DNA of 64,000 bases from Meridianimarinicoccus sp. MJW13 (GCF_014901205.1 NZ_JACNMU010000004.1:248001-312000), one strand, 5' to 3'; counted from the stretch's first letter, positions 55,701 to 63,102 are shown. Made by a program: numbers and translations. Notes: generated from the sequence alone by a model not told the origin.

Positions 55701-58573
55701 AATTCGTCGGCAGCGCTTTCGATGACCGGTTCGAGATCACCGGCGACGGGCTGACGCTGGGCGGCGGCGCGGGCGACGATCTGTTCGTGCTGGGCGCGGG
55801 AAGCCAGACGGTGTTCGGCGGTGCCGGGCGTGACACGCTCGACCTCTCCGCCCCCACCGCAGCCGCGCAGGGGATCAGCGTCGATCTGTCCGCCGGACTG
55901 GTGATCGACCAGACCGGGGATACTGACACCATCAGTGGCATCGAACGCATCATCGCCACCGCCTTCGACGACTCGCTCACCGGCGATGCGGGCGACACGA
56001 TCTTTATTGACGGCGACGGGTCCGACACCGTCAACGCGGGCGACGGCAATGATGAAGTCGTGGCCGGTCTGGATGGCAGCGACGACACCTATCACGGCGG
56101 CAACGGTTTCGATCTGCTGAACTACACCGGGGCCACCACCAACATGTTTGTCGACCTGCTGTTCGACGTGGCCGAGGATACCAACAGCACCCAGGTCGGC
56201 ATCGACACCATCAGCGGCTTCGATGCCGTCCGCACTGGATCGGGCGATGACGAGGTCTATGGCCACACCGGCGTGAATCACATCCACGGCGGCGGCGGCA
56301 ACGACCGCCTGCTGGGCGACTTCGGCAACGACATAATCACCGGCGGCGGCGGCGACGACGATCTGTTCGGCGATCTGGAAAGCGCCGATCCGCAGGACGG
56401 GTTCGACATCGTCGACTATTCCACGGCGACACAATCCATCACCGTCTCGCTCACCGCCACCGGCGGCACCGCCACGGGCGCCGACATCGGCACCGACACC
56501 CTGACCGGGTTCGAGGCGGTGGTCAGCGGGCTGGCGTCCGACAGCCTGACCGGCGACAGCGCCGACCAGACCTTCTTCATCGCGGGCGCCGCCGGGCAAG
56601 GCGGGTTCGACCTGATCGACGGCGCGGGCGGCATCGACACCGCCGATTTCTCGCGCTTCGGGGCAGCGGTGGAACTGGACCTCGCCGCGGCCATCGAAGT
56701 GCGCACCCGCGACGCCGCGACCCTCGATCCGACGCTTGGCCCGCTGCGCAACCTCGCCGATCTGACGGGTATCGAGATTGTCGTGCTGACCGATCACGCC
56801 GACGCCCTGCGCGGCACCGCAGCCGACGACACGCTGGACGGCAGCGGCGGCGACGACTTCCTGACAGGCCGCGACGGCGCCGACATCCTGCGCGGCGGCG
56901 ATGGCCGCGACACCGCCGATTACAGCCTTGAGACCGGCGGCGCCGGGGTGCTGGTGGATCTTTCCGGCGCGGCGGGACTGGTGACCGGGCAAACCGGCCC
57001 GCTGGCCCGCGACAGCCACGGCAACATCGACCGGCTGGATTCGATCGAATCCGCCATCGGCACCGACCAGACCGACCGCCTGTTCGGCACCACCGGCGAC
57101 AATGTCTTCTTCGGCGGTGCCGGGGATGACGAGATCTACGGCATCGCCGGCACCAACCTTCTGTCCGGCGGCACCGGGGCCGACATGCTGTTCGGCGGCA
57201 CCGAAATCGACGCGCTCAGCGGCGGCGATGACGACGACATGCTGTTTGGCGGCAAGGGCGATGACAAGCTCAATGGCGGCGCCGGCAACGACCAGATCTT
57301 CGTCGACAGCGCCGGCGACGTGGTGGACGGCGGCACCGGCACCGACCGGGTCCGCTTCGAGACCACGCTCGGGCTGGCGCTGAACCTCGCGCTCTGGAAT
57401 TCGGTCGAGGAGGTTTCGGCCGAAGCCGGCGACGACACGCTCGACGGCGCATCCGTCCTCACCGCGCTCACCCTCTTCGGGCGCGAGGGCAACGACACGA
57501 TCTCGGGCGGCTTTGCCAACGATCTGCTGTTCGGCGGTTCGGGCAACGACACGATCACGGGCGGGGCCTCCACCGACCAGCTGTTCGGCGGCTCGGGCGC
57601 CGACCGGATGGATGGCGGCGACGAATCCGACTTCTATGTCATCGACGGGTTCGACACGATCACCGACAGCGGCACGCGCGGCTTCGACAAGGCCCAGATC
57701 AACGACGCCGGCGGCACCTCGGTCACCCTCACCGGCTGGAGCGGGGTCGAGCGGATCAACGGCTTCACCGGCGACGACACCATAGACGGCTCCAGCCAAA
57801 CCACCGGCCTGCTGCTGTTCGGCGACGATGGCGACGACACCCTGACCGGCGGGGCGGGCAATGACGTGCTGATCGGCGGCAACGGCGACGACACCCTGTC
57901 GGGCATGGGCGGCAACGACGTGCTGCTGGGCAACGCGGGCAATGACACTTTCGACGGCGGCGCCGGCAACGACATCCTTTACATCGGCGAGAACGGCGAC
58001 GTGGTGTTCGACGGCGGCGCGGGCTTCGACAAGGCCGTGGTCTCCAACGCCGCGGGCCTGACGCTGTCGGTTGGCAGCTGGGCCGGGGTCGAACGCATCA
58101 ACGGGCTGACCGGCAATGACACCATCGACGCCACCGGGCTGGCCACCGGGGTGACCATCGCCTCGGGCGCGGGCAATGACGTTGTGACCGGCGGTTCGGC
58201 GGGCGATGTGATCTTTGCCGGTACCGGCAATGACACGCTGCTGGGCGCGGGCGGGGCCGATGCGCTGATCGGGGCGGCGGGCAACGACCGGCTGGACGGC
58301 GGCGCGGGCGGGGATTTCTACCTTGGCGGCGCCGGATCCGACAGTTTCGCCTGGTCCGACGGCTTTGGCCGTGACGTGGTCAAGGATTACACCGATGGCC
58401 TCGACCGGCTGGATTTCACCACCCACAGCGGCGTCACCAAACTGGCCGACCTGTCCATCAGCCAATCGGGCGCCCATGTGATCATGACCCTCAGCGCCGG
58501 GGGTGCCGACCAGATCACGCTGGCCGATACCCTGGCCACCGTACTGACCGCTTCGGACTTCGATTTCGTCTGA
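49703..58573 (+). CDS. Giant RTX calcium-binding protein (2956 residues), probable type I secreted
   Basis: The first about 620 residues have no recognised domain and no Sec signal. Around 640-1465 a non-RTX module recurs four times, marked by a DFS-like ADF/ADL segment and then GFER followed by a Gly-rich turn (GFER at residues 976, 1222 and 1444; a weaker copy near 713). RTX nonapeptides of the GGxGxDxLx type follow each module. A haemolysin-related domain (DTYAFRSGDGADFI to YDYFATGG) spans about 1633-1710. Long RTX blocks occupy about 1733-1925 and 2080-2860. Three copies of a 114-residue unit end the repeat region. The C-terminus (LTASDFDFV) has the hydrophobic-acidic ending of type I secretion substrates. 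GAAAGGGG precedes ATG 49703. No secretion ABC/HlyD/TolC genes adjoin it. Adhesin or surface-layer roles are likely; no enzymatic domain is seen. Confidence 0.9.
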   Translation: MVVKNTSLEFRTANQSLWAPGQAREFRISTGDLLIYTAPELTESFDFDIWVAGVSGEAYMNFMVGLEAYAELVDAGHFNASYDIDVAVEYTPGVNVSLTQTTTTPASASFDLTKWTVRTAQIDSKGFSGSPGAGLDFILEIELGFRDIQWFAFGASGEEDDFKLIDIEERVPIIEIKPEFEISGQLYPGIEVFARLPTGADTFGNSFGSSLVSGSGFSDTKFLELNVDVDELFLELAGKLPPPVGPIISKVGDVVFFDETFDLADYIPYVPRGKFELSATVLDIDANAGTVLTEDVALDIGGGDATPDVRVVLRSDAGTPTDFSDDVVTQTTLGNVAQVDLPRSSQLGPDGTAVVTVTGYYDLTDVQYSHSVGLGIDAALTIRALQAEFGGAWVSDDLAFSFGPLLDLTFPEGGFQAKLFDFYNDKFALPTGSYATAPGNGTDPGTWGYSAGSFNRETDSYEVFVTDDSPAGWDPEAPNAAQRVYEYKAAVTQNVASAVATFGHLWGNDPNQDVRNVLAGFNNPAPGTSDVTRVWLGNVSADVTLTTNNTYTVVDVSGNTVVNDVLGATVSVDDGTPGFSDALLDIDPNSTTDPTFIYANASIDHKVALLNGIANSTYVAYQYTPGNEDNILKNQRTAQVQGSTNGDVMVMRDSQGMYFDGGGETRGVFGDVVVGDVFIADFKHIFPNTAISFDSTEANYASGVEVAGSVTLRDIEAFVLRTGDQDDFLSGGLYEDWFEASGGNDFIQLSPDLAKDYVFGGADDDVIYYSFDIEDRSQHTALSDAVFGGTGFDIGVFKATDINRTSAAPENVATEINLTLVVDGNTEAYATARQSVRAMFDVLEVHDGGSFGDVRIKNTPLNIDASLTNPADQDFLRYGKLGFSVGADFYSDVEAIDVIGSDFSEDTVLYTGGLQYFGGDGEWRPDRQMQDALLADFGAYAARKGVTTGVYLVAANRLDQTGANQVLTFGDTVIDGFERIVAIGTDQADHFLGGRYSDGFDGGAGNDLINGGEFDPFNGMVFDLRGFLTPGTITQERDDLSGGDGDDIFFWSDDGADILHGDAGQDWLIVAAEAGSQGLEYGLYTPTAITTATPTREVFDATASADDIERAMGLLADFIVPVAGQTLTLGRGMRFGDTLGFPGNDPFLSYHGIEHVNVTGSDSASDLIFYEGGATYDAGGEGSGPGDVFAADFSAQQVGIDLAFGAENAAGVTLANGVFLRGFERGIVKAGSGNDRLKGGALEDRLFGGDGADIIQGGDGDDRIYGEAGDDLLFWDGNGSDFISGGDGLDHLVMGGRGEGLKWSLFDASFTALGTGNLGAGATRAELDTALDNLPLAELMVARSHGESLLYQEIEAVNVAGAHDHDDLVLYQNGLINYGGDQAGDADLFAADLSAETADLTLYADSDQNAGDAAADGTQAFDEDGNFTGFSGVQDIGNGTYVGGFERLHVRTGSGNDTVFGGALADSIDTGDGDDIVDLGTGGTQATPDRANTGLGDDVITYRGGVADVDGGSSGGDYDILNTEATTGALSFAILDQAGTRIGATLTGASTSRADLTAMFAANPSFAAGLTLSDGTNTLTYRNIEEMLIQGSDQDDFLVAPLRNGNLFGNGGDDILVSSLGIDIMVGGDGLDTYAFRSGDGADFIARETHQGARIYFDNVARGDVTFARTGTDDLALTETGGSIPTLVIYDYFATGGRGLDFEYDFTDFTGRIDLSHLGGAIVTPAAAGTTATGTPGDDDLGAQGSALADNLTGAAGDDFFNGSAGADLLNGGAGADSVSYNALGGTSGVSVDLIYRAGSRGIADGEILVSIENLFGTDNGDTLLGDRAANIFFGADGNDTLAGRQGADLLSGDEGNDTLYGDEGRDQLYGDEGDDVLEGGDENDYLDGGDGNDILRGGTGDDTLIGGAGNDHGFGGAGEDTYVYGGDDFTDTQEGIDLKNGVDSFDGGGDLDLADFSPFEHAIRVTQGFGTADGIRTDRDTTITGALDEEILTVSNTEQFVGSAFDDRFEITGDGLTLGGGAGDDLFVLGAGSQTVFGGAGRDTLDLSAPTAAAQGISVDLSAGLVIDQTGDTDTISGIERIIATAFDDSLTGDAGDTIFIDGDGSDTVNAGDGNDEVVAGLDGSDDTYHGGNGFDLLNYTGATTNMFVDLLFDVAEDTNSTQVGIDTISGFDAVRTGSGDDEVYGHTGVNHIHGGGGNDRLLGDFGNDIITGGGGDDDLFGDLESADPQDGFDIVDYSTATQSITVSLTATGGTATGADIGTDTLTGFEAVVSGLASDSLTGDSADQTFFIAGAAGQGGFDLIDGAGGIDTADFSRFGAAVELDLAAAIEVRTRDAATLDPTLGPLRNLADLTGIEIVVLTDHADALRGTAADDTLDGSGGDDFLTGRDGADILRGGDGRDTADYSLETGGAGVLVDLSGAAGLVTGQTGPLARDSHGNIDRLDSIESAIGTDQTDRLFGTTGDNVFFGGAGDDEIYGIAGTNLLSGGTGADMLFGGTEIDALSGGDDDDMLFGGKGDDKLNGGAGNDQIFVDSAGDVVDGGTGTDRVRFETTLGLALNLALWNSVEEVSAEAGDDTLDGASVLTALTLFGREGNDTISGGFANDLLFGGSGNDTITGGASTDQLFGGSGADRMDGGDESDFYVIDGFDTITDSGTRGFDKAQINDAGGTSVTLTGWSGVERINGFTGDDTIDGSSQTTGLLLFGDDGDDTLTGGAGNDVLIGGNGDDTLSGMGGNDVLLGNAGNDTFDGGAGNDILYIGENGDVVFDGGAGFDKAVVSNAAGLTLSVGSWAGVERINGLTGNDTIDATGLATGVTIASGAGNDVVTGGSAGDVIFAGTGNDTLLGAGGADALIGAAGNDRLDGGAGGDFYLGGAGSDSFAWSDGFGRDVVKDYTDGLDRLDFTTHSGVTKLADLSISQSGAHVIMTLSAGGADQITLADTLATVLTASDFDFV

Positions 58574-58594
58574 GGCCCCTGCCCTGCCGAACTT

Positions 58595-58625
58595 CCCCGC
58601 GCGGGCCCAACCGGGTCCGCCGGGG
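58595..58625. terminator. GC-rich hairpin between the RTX gene and rep
   Basis: GCGGGCCC (58601-58608) pairs with GGGTCCGC (58613-58620) over a 4-nt loop, with one G-U pair. The stem can be lengthened by the flanking CCCC and GGGG. It separates converging genes; no T-run is present. Confidence 0.45.
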
Positions 58626-58639
58626 GCCCCTGCCCCGCG

Positions 58640-59944
58640 TCAGATCTCGGGCAGATCCGCGAAGATGTCCGGCTCCAACTCTTCCCAGAAGGCACAGATC
58701 GCGCGGGCGTTCAGCGCCGAGGCCCAGCCGTGCCGGGTGAAGTCCTCACGCTCCAGCGGGTCCTTCACCGCCGACAGGAACAACCGCTTGTCCGCGTCCC
58801 GCTGGGTCGGCCGCCGCGCCTCGGCCACCTCGCGCACGCGGGCCATCCGCACCGCCCTTGCCTTGCGCTCTCCCGCCACCGCCGCCTCCCGCGCCTCCTG
58901 CGCGGCGGCGCGGATCTCGGTCTCGATCTGCCGCTGGGCGGCGGCCTGCATCACCTCGGGCGCCACCGGTGCCGGCGCGGTCTCTGCCTCTTCGGTTGCC
59001 CCGAACCCTTGCCGGATCGCCGCCGACAAATACCGCACAGGGCTTTTCACCCCGGACTGCCGCCCCACATAGTCCAGCTTCTCGGCCACATAGGCCTCGC
59101 CATGCTCGCCGATCCATTGCCGCGCCAGACGATCGCTGACCCCCAGCGCGCTCAATCGGTCGTAGACCCCGCTCTGACGCAGCCCGGCGCCATCGTCCAT
59201 ATCCAGCATCGCCAGTTGCGGGTTGTCCTTGATCCGGAACCGAATGGCCGAGACCGCCCGCCCCATCTTTCGCGTCTCCGGTTCCAGCAGGATGTTCGAG
59301 GTCCGGTTCACCTCCGCCACCGCCGGTTTGATGATCTTGGCGTTCAGATGCTTGAACACCTCATAGTAGCTCGACCCTTCCACCCCCATCAGCCGCCGGA
59401 ACAGATCCAGATCCCACCAGCCGGTGCTGCCGGTGCGCACGAAGCGATAGCAATTCTCGTACAGGGCCAGCGCATGGCCGCTGGTGAACCGCCGCTGGAT
59501 GTTCAGGTTGATCAGGGCAAAGACCTTGGGATCATGCAGCTTGGCCGCCAGCGCCGGGGAATAGGCGTATTCGCAGACCCCGCCTTTCAGCTTGGCATAG
59601 CTCAGCAGCGCCGAGACCCCCCACTCATGCTCGCCATCCTCGCCCAGCATGTCCCATTCCGCCACCGTTTCGGCCAGCCCCCGCAGCGAGGTTTTCAGCG
59701 TGTCCATGTCGTTGGAATTGTACCCGATCATCAGGCACAGGGTCCGCGCGTCGATCTTGTGGGTGGGTTGGCTGGCCAGGGCGTCATAGGCGTTCAGCAG
59801 CAGCACATTGGACAGCTTGCGCTGCAACAGCGTCAGCTTGCCCGACACGTGGATCGCGGCCACGTTTTTCTTTACCGAGTCCCGCCGCAGCGGTCCGGTC
59901 AGCTTGTCGCGTGGGATCTCTCCCGCCATGGTCTCGTGGGACAT
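58640..59944 (-). CDS. Plasmid replication initiator (Rep_3 superfamily, RepB-type)
   Basis: A 434-residue initiator of the iteron-binding Rep_3 family. Features in order: KLTLLQRKLSNVLLLNAYD near residue 42, typical of the first winged helix; SLRGLAETVAEWDML; LNIQRRFTSGHALALYENCYRFV; and LMGVEGSSYYEVFKHLNAKIIKPAVAEVN, the second winged helix that reads iterons. The C-terminal about 110 residues are Ala/Glu/Arg-rich and probably helical. The ATG at 59944 is preferred; an ATG at 59929 is possible. It diverges from parAB across a 582-bp region holding iterons and an AT-rich tract. Roseobacter plasmids of the RepB class have this layout. Confidence 0.88.
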   Translation of the reverse strand: MSHETMAGEIPRDKLTGPLRRDSVKKNVAAIHVSGKLTLLQRKLSNVLLLNAYDALASQPTHKIDARTLCLMIGYNSNDMDTLKTSLRGLAETVAEWDMLGEDGEHEWGVSALLSYAKLKGGVCEYAYSPALAAKLHDPKVFALINLNIQRRFTSGHALALYENCYRFVRTGSTGWWDLDLFRRLMGVEGSSYYEVFKHLNAKIIKPAVAEVNRTSNILLEPETRKMGRAVSAIRFRIKDNPQLAMLDMDDGAGLRQSGVYDRLSALGVSDRLARQWIGEHGEAYVAEKLDYVGRQSGVKSPVRYLSAAIRQGFGATEEAETAPAPVAPEVMQAAAQRQIETEIRAAAQEAREAAVAGERKARAVRMARVREVAEARRPTQRDADKRLFLSAVKDPLEREDFTRHGWASALNARAICAFWEELEPDIFADLPEI

Positions 59945-60038
59945 GGTCGTGATCCTGCCTGGAATATGCCTCATCTGCGGTCTGTGCCGCTTGGTCGAAA
60001 CCGTGGCACAGAAGGTGCCCGAACTCAAGAATTTCAAA

Positions 60039-60086
60039 GGTACCCTTCTACGGGAGAGGTTTCAGACCGTCCTGCAAACAGGCACC
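60039..60086. repeat. Two iterons near rep
   Basis: GGTACCCTTCTACGGGA (60039-60055, plus) and GGTGCCTGTTTGCAGGA (60070-60086, read on the minus strand) match the consensus GGYRCCCGTTTGCGGGA seen in the larger set after parB (14-15 of 17). They lie 95-142 bp before the rep start, where initiator binding could also autoregulate rep. Confidence 0.7.
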
Positions 60087-60265
60087 TTCAGCCCCCCTGC
60101 CCCGCTGCCACAGCCCACAACGCGACCTCCTGCCCGCCTGCTGACCTTCTAATCCGGGCCAAATCCGCCAATCCTGTGTGCAGACCCCCATTGGCCCGCA
60201 AACATATCCCCGTTGTCCCGAAGACAGGCCCCCCTGCCCCCGTATCGCGGCACCCTTCATCCCGT

Positions 60266-60360
60266 ATATGGCAACCCAAAGCCATGTAATGTATTGTTAT
60301 TACGTCTTTTTCTTGTCCCAAATACCCTAAAGACCTGAAAGATTCCTACAAGCTATAAGG
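60266..60360. other. AT-rich tract, candidate DNA-unwinding element
   Basis: This stretch is clearly richer in A/T than its surroundings and includes GTAATGTATTGTTATTAC (about 60286-60303, a 5-bp inverted repeat) and a CTTTTTCTT tract. It lies directly beside the iteron-like elements. Confidence 0.55.
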
Positions 60361-60395
60361 AGGGTGGCTTGCGTTGATTTTTCTTTGAAAATAGG

Positions 60396-60412
60396 GGTTT
60401 CGCGGCGAAACC
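60396..60412. other. parS-like site 1
   Basis: GGTTTCGCGGCGAAACC is a perfect palindrome with 8-bp arms around one central base. The same 17-bp element occurs at 61979-61995 and 63044-63060 and, with one mismatch, at 63461-63477. It resembles the chromosomal parS core (GTTTCAC..GTGAAAC) and lies upstream of parA. Confidence 0.8.
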
Positions 60413-60419
60413 TGCACCA

Positions 60420-60453
60420 GAATTCCCAATGTGCGGCCCTTCATCGGGAATTC
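60420..60453. promoter_or_regulatory. Inverted repeat upstream of parA, candidate ParA operator
   Basis: GAATTCCC (60420-60427) and GGGAATTC (60446-60453) form a perfect 8-bp inverted repeat with an 18-bp spacer. A second repeat, GATGTGC (60467-60473) and GCACATC (60503-60509), follows just before the parA start. ParA proteins with an N-terminal DNA-binding domain repress their own promoter through such dyads. Confidence 0.5.
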
Positions 60454-60526
60454 ACACAGCCCATGCGATGTGCGATAGTCACCGAAAATCACAATAATCC
60501 GAGCACATCTTCATACAGGCGCACCC

Positions 60527-61915
60527 ATGTCGAAAAAATCAGAACTCCCGCCCCCACCCTATTTCAACCTCGATCCCCAGGCAGCGGCCGCCCGTCTTCC
60601 GCACCCCAGCGACACCGCCCGATTCGCCAAGGCCGCCGCTTTCGCCGCCCGCGGGCGCGAGGATCTGGCCAAGCGCGGCTATGCTCCCGACGGCCGCAAA
60701 CGCCTGCGCAAGTTCTCCACCTGGGAGATCTGCCGCTACTTGATCCCGGTGGCCCCGGCGCATTTGCGGCGGGTGCTGAAGCAGAACCCCGACCTGCCCC
60801 AGGGCGAAGGCGCTGGCGGCTCGAAATGGTTCACCCTGGAAGAGGTCATGACCCTGCGCGGCCATTTCGCCGAGGGCGGTATTTCAACCAAGGAATACAA
60901 GCCCTACCGCCCCGAAGGCCTGCCCGCCAAGATCGTCGCGGTGGCCAACTTCAAGGGCGGCGTCGGCAAAACCTCAACGGCGGCGCATCTGGCGATGTCG
61001 GCAGCCCTGGACGGTTACCGGGTGCTGGTGGTGGATCTGGACAGCCAGGGCTCGATGACCTCGATCATGGGCGGCCAGGTCGAGGATGAATGGAAAACCG
61101 TCTTTCCGCTGATCGCCAAGGACTATGCCCGCCAGGTGCAGGAGGAGAACCTCGTGCGCACCGCCTCGGGTCAGGACCCCCTGCCCCTGGACGAGACCCT
61201 GACAGCGGCTCTGGACACCCATGCCGCCGACATCGTGCAGCCGACCCATTGGCCCAACATCGACCTGATCGGCGCGCAGCTGAACCTTTACTGGGCCGAG
61301 TTCCAGATCCCGGTCTGGCGCATGGCCCTGCGTCGCTGGGCGCTGTGGGACGCGCTGACGAATTTCCTGGAAGACGAGGATCTGCTGAACCAATACGATG
61401 TCATCCTTCTGGATACGCCGCCCGCCCTTGGCTATTTGACCATCAACGCGCTGGCGGCGGCCGATATCCTGCTGGTGCCGCTGGGGGCGTCCTTCCTTGA
61501 GTTCGACAGCACCGGGCGTTTCTTCGACATGCTTTATTCCACCTTCGCCTCGATCGAGGACGGCGAAAACAACGTGCGACGGGCTGCCGGACTGGATGAG
61601 GTCAAGTTCGAATGGGATGTGGTGCGCACGCTGATCACTCGGTTCGACGCCAACCAGCAGACCGATCTGGCGAATGTGATCCAGGCCTATTTCGGCGATT
61701 TCATGAACGCCCACCGGCAGGAGTTTACGGCGCTGGTCGGTCAGGCCGGTGAACAGGTGAACGGCATCTACGAGGCCGATTACCGCGAGTTCAACCGCGA
61801 GACCTATGTGCGGGGCCGCGAGGCGTTTGACCGGACCTATGCCGAACTGAAAGAGATATTGATCGGATCGTGGTGGCGTGACGCGCAGATGGCGCAGTCG
61901 GAAGCGGCGGAGTAA
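60527..61915 (+). CDS. parA: Plasmid partition ATPase ParA (type Ia)
   Basis: A 462-residue ParA with a long N-terminal region (1-135) that includes a winged-helix-type segment (STWEICRYLIPVAPAHLRRVL, seen in parts) for autorepression. The deviant Walker A FKGGVGKTS lies at about 142-150, followed by VLVVDLDSQGSMT (A') and VILLDTPPALGYL (Walker B). It uses ATP-dependent nonspecific DNA binding to move ParB-parS complexes and so segregate the replicon. It is divergent from rep and 3 bp upstream of parB. Confidence 0.92.
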   Translation: MSKKSELPPPPYFNLDPQAAAARLPHPSDTARFAKAAAFAARGREDLAKRGYAPDGRKRLRKFSTWEICRYLIPVAPAHLRRVLKQNPDLPQGEGAGGSKWFTLEEVMTLRGHFAEGGISTKEYKPYRPEGLPAKIVAVANFKGGVGKTSTAAHLAMSAALDGYRVLVVDLDSQGSMTSIMGGQVEDEWKTVFPLIAKDYARQVQEENLVRTASGQDPLPLDETLTAALDTHAADIVQPTHWPNIDLIGAQLNLYWAEFQIPVWRMALRRWALWDALTNFLEDEDLLNQYDVILLDTPPALGYLTINALAAADILLVPLGASFLEFDSTGRFFDMLYSTFASIEDGENNVRRAAGLDEVKFEWDVVRTLITRFDANQQTDLANVIQAYFGDFMNAHRQEFTALVGQAGEQVNGIYEADYREFNRETYVRGREAFDRTYAELKEILIGSWWRDAQMAQSEAAE

Positions 61916-61918
61916 CCC

Positions 61919-63037
61919 ATGGCCAAGCGCAGAAAACTGACCGCGCCCTCGGCCGAGGAGTTGCACGCCATCGAAGAGGGTTTCGCCGCGAAACCCTCGG
62001 GTCTGTCGGCGGCGGGGCCGTCGGGCATGATGCCGCCCATCGCCCAGGTCGCCGCCGAAGCTGCGGCCCTGACGCCGACGCCGACCATGACCGCCGAGAT
62101 GCGGGCCGAAGCGGCCAAAGACAAGCGTGACGCCGAACGGTTGCGTGAGGCCGAGGCCGAGGGGCTGATGTTGGTGGAGATCGCCACCGATGACATCGTC
62201 GCCGACGAGCTGACCCGCGACCGACTGGTGATGGATGCGGAGGCCATGGGCGAGTTGAAAGCCTCGATCGCGCTGAGCGGGCTGCGGCTGCCCATCGAGG
62301 TGTTCGAGATCGCCGATCCGGGTGACGGGCCGGCCTATGGTCTGTTGTCGGGCTATCGCCGTCTGGCCGCCATCCGGGCGCTGGAGTCCGAGACCGGGGC
62401 GGCGGGATACCAGACCATCCGTGCCATCCTGCGCCAGCCGCAAAGCGTGGCCGGGGCCTATCTGGCGATGGTCGAGGAGAACGAGATCCGGGCCAGCCTG
62501 ACGCCTTATGAACGCGGCCGGGTGGCGGTTCTGGCGGTGCAACAGGGGGCCTATGACACGGTCGAGGCGGCGGTGAACGGGTTGTTCCACGCGGCCAGCA
62601 AGGCCAAGCGATCGAAGATCCGATCCTTCGCACTGGTCCATGAGGAGTTGGGCGACATGCTGGTCTTTCCCGAGCAACTGTCCGAGCGCGCCGGGCTTCG
62701 GCTGGCCAATGCCCTGCGCGGCGGGCTGGCGGGCGAGATCCGCGAGGCGCTGTCGAGCGGGCAGGGCACCGAGGCCGAGGCCGAATGGGCGCTGATGGAG
62801 CCGCTGGTGGAGAAGGCCGAGGCCGACACCCAGCCCGGCAAGAAGGGCGGGCGTCCGCGCAAGGCCGCCAGCCCGAAAGCCGATGGGCCGGGGATCTACC
62901 GTCTGGACAATGGCATCACGATCCGGCGGGAAAGCGACAGCAAGGGCTATTACATCCGACTGGAAGGCACGACGGTGAACATGGATATGGTCGACGCCGT
63001 GATGTTCGAGGTCAAGCGCCTGCTGGAGCCCCGCTAG
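61919..63037 (+). CDS. parB: Partition protein ParB
   Basis: A 372-residue ParB. The CTP-binding N domain has GYRRLAAIRAL (box II; Tyr where Glu is common) near residue 143 and EENEIRASLTPYERG near 184; the helix-turn-helix follows, and a C-terminal dimerisation part (from about 325) is preceded by a basic linker (KKGGRPRKAASPK). It loads at parS and spreads as a clamp. A perfect parS-like palindrome lies within codons 21-26 of this gene. It begins 3 bp after parA and is closed by an intrinsic terminator. Confidence 0.92.
   Translation: MAKRRKLTAPSAEELHAIEEGFAAKPSGLSAAGPSGMMPPIAQVAAEAAALTPTPTMTAEMRAEAAKDKRDAERLREAEAEGLMLVEIATDDIVADELTRDRLVMDAEAMGELKASIALSGLRLPIEVFEIADPGDGPAYGLLSGYRRLAAIRALESETGAAGYQTIRAILRQPQSVAGAYLAMVEENEIRASLTPYERGRVAVLAVQQGAYDTVEAAVNGLFHAASKAKRSKIRSFALVHEELGDMLVFPEQLSERAGLRLANALRGGLAGEIREALSSGQGTEAEAEWALMEPLVEKAEADTQPGKKGGRPRKAASPKADGPGIYRLDNGITIRRESDSKGYYIRLEGTTVNMDMVDAVMFEVKRLLEPR
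61979..61995. other. parS-like site 2, inside the parB coding sequence
   Basis: GGTTTCGCCGCGAAACC, extended to 19 bp by a flanking G and C (61978-61996), encodes GFAAKP in ParB. It is identical in arms to the sites outside the genes. Confidence 0.8.
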
Positions 63038-63043
63038 GGCCAG

Positions 63044-63060
63044 GGTTTCGCGGCGAAACC
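63044..63060. other. parS-like site 3
   Basis: A perfect copy of the 17-bp palindrome (GGTTTCGC-G-GCGAAACC), 7 bp after the parB stop codon and before its terminator. Confidence 0.8.
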
Positions 63061-63078
63061 TGAAAGGGGAGGGGATGC

Positions 63079-63102
63079 GGGGGCCAGGCGGCCCCCGTTT
63101 TT
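63079..63102 (+). terminator. Intrinsic terminator of the parAB operon
   Basis: GGGGGCC (63079-63085) and GGCCCCC (63090-63096) form a perfect 7-bp stem with a 4-nt loop, followed by G and TTTTT (63098-63102). Confidence 0.85.

Larger units (their letters stand above)
59945..60526. other. Probable replication origin and control region between rep and parA
   Basis: This 582-bp region has no gene. In order it holds two good iterons (60039-60086), three weaker iteron-like elements on both strands (about 60194-60210, 60216-60232, 60249-60265), an AT-rich tract (about 60266-60360) suited to strand opening, a parS-like palindrome (60396-60412) and two inverted repeats before parA. Iterons, an AT-rich segment and the initiator gene next to each other are the standard layout of a theta origin. 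No DnaA box was recognised. Confidence 0.7.

Noticed and set aside
54900-58300. Dense short DNA repeats that could be taken for a CRISPR array or satellite
   Set aside because: They are GGC-GAC-rich codons of RTX nonapeptides in one continuous reading frame, with no uniform repeat-spacer structure.
55574-58477. A 967-codon minus-strand frame opposite the RTX repeats
   Set aside because: Its Val/Ala/Gly/Asp-rich pattern repeats only because the sense strand repeats. No independent coding evidence.
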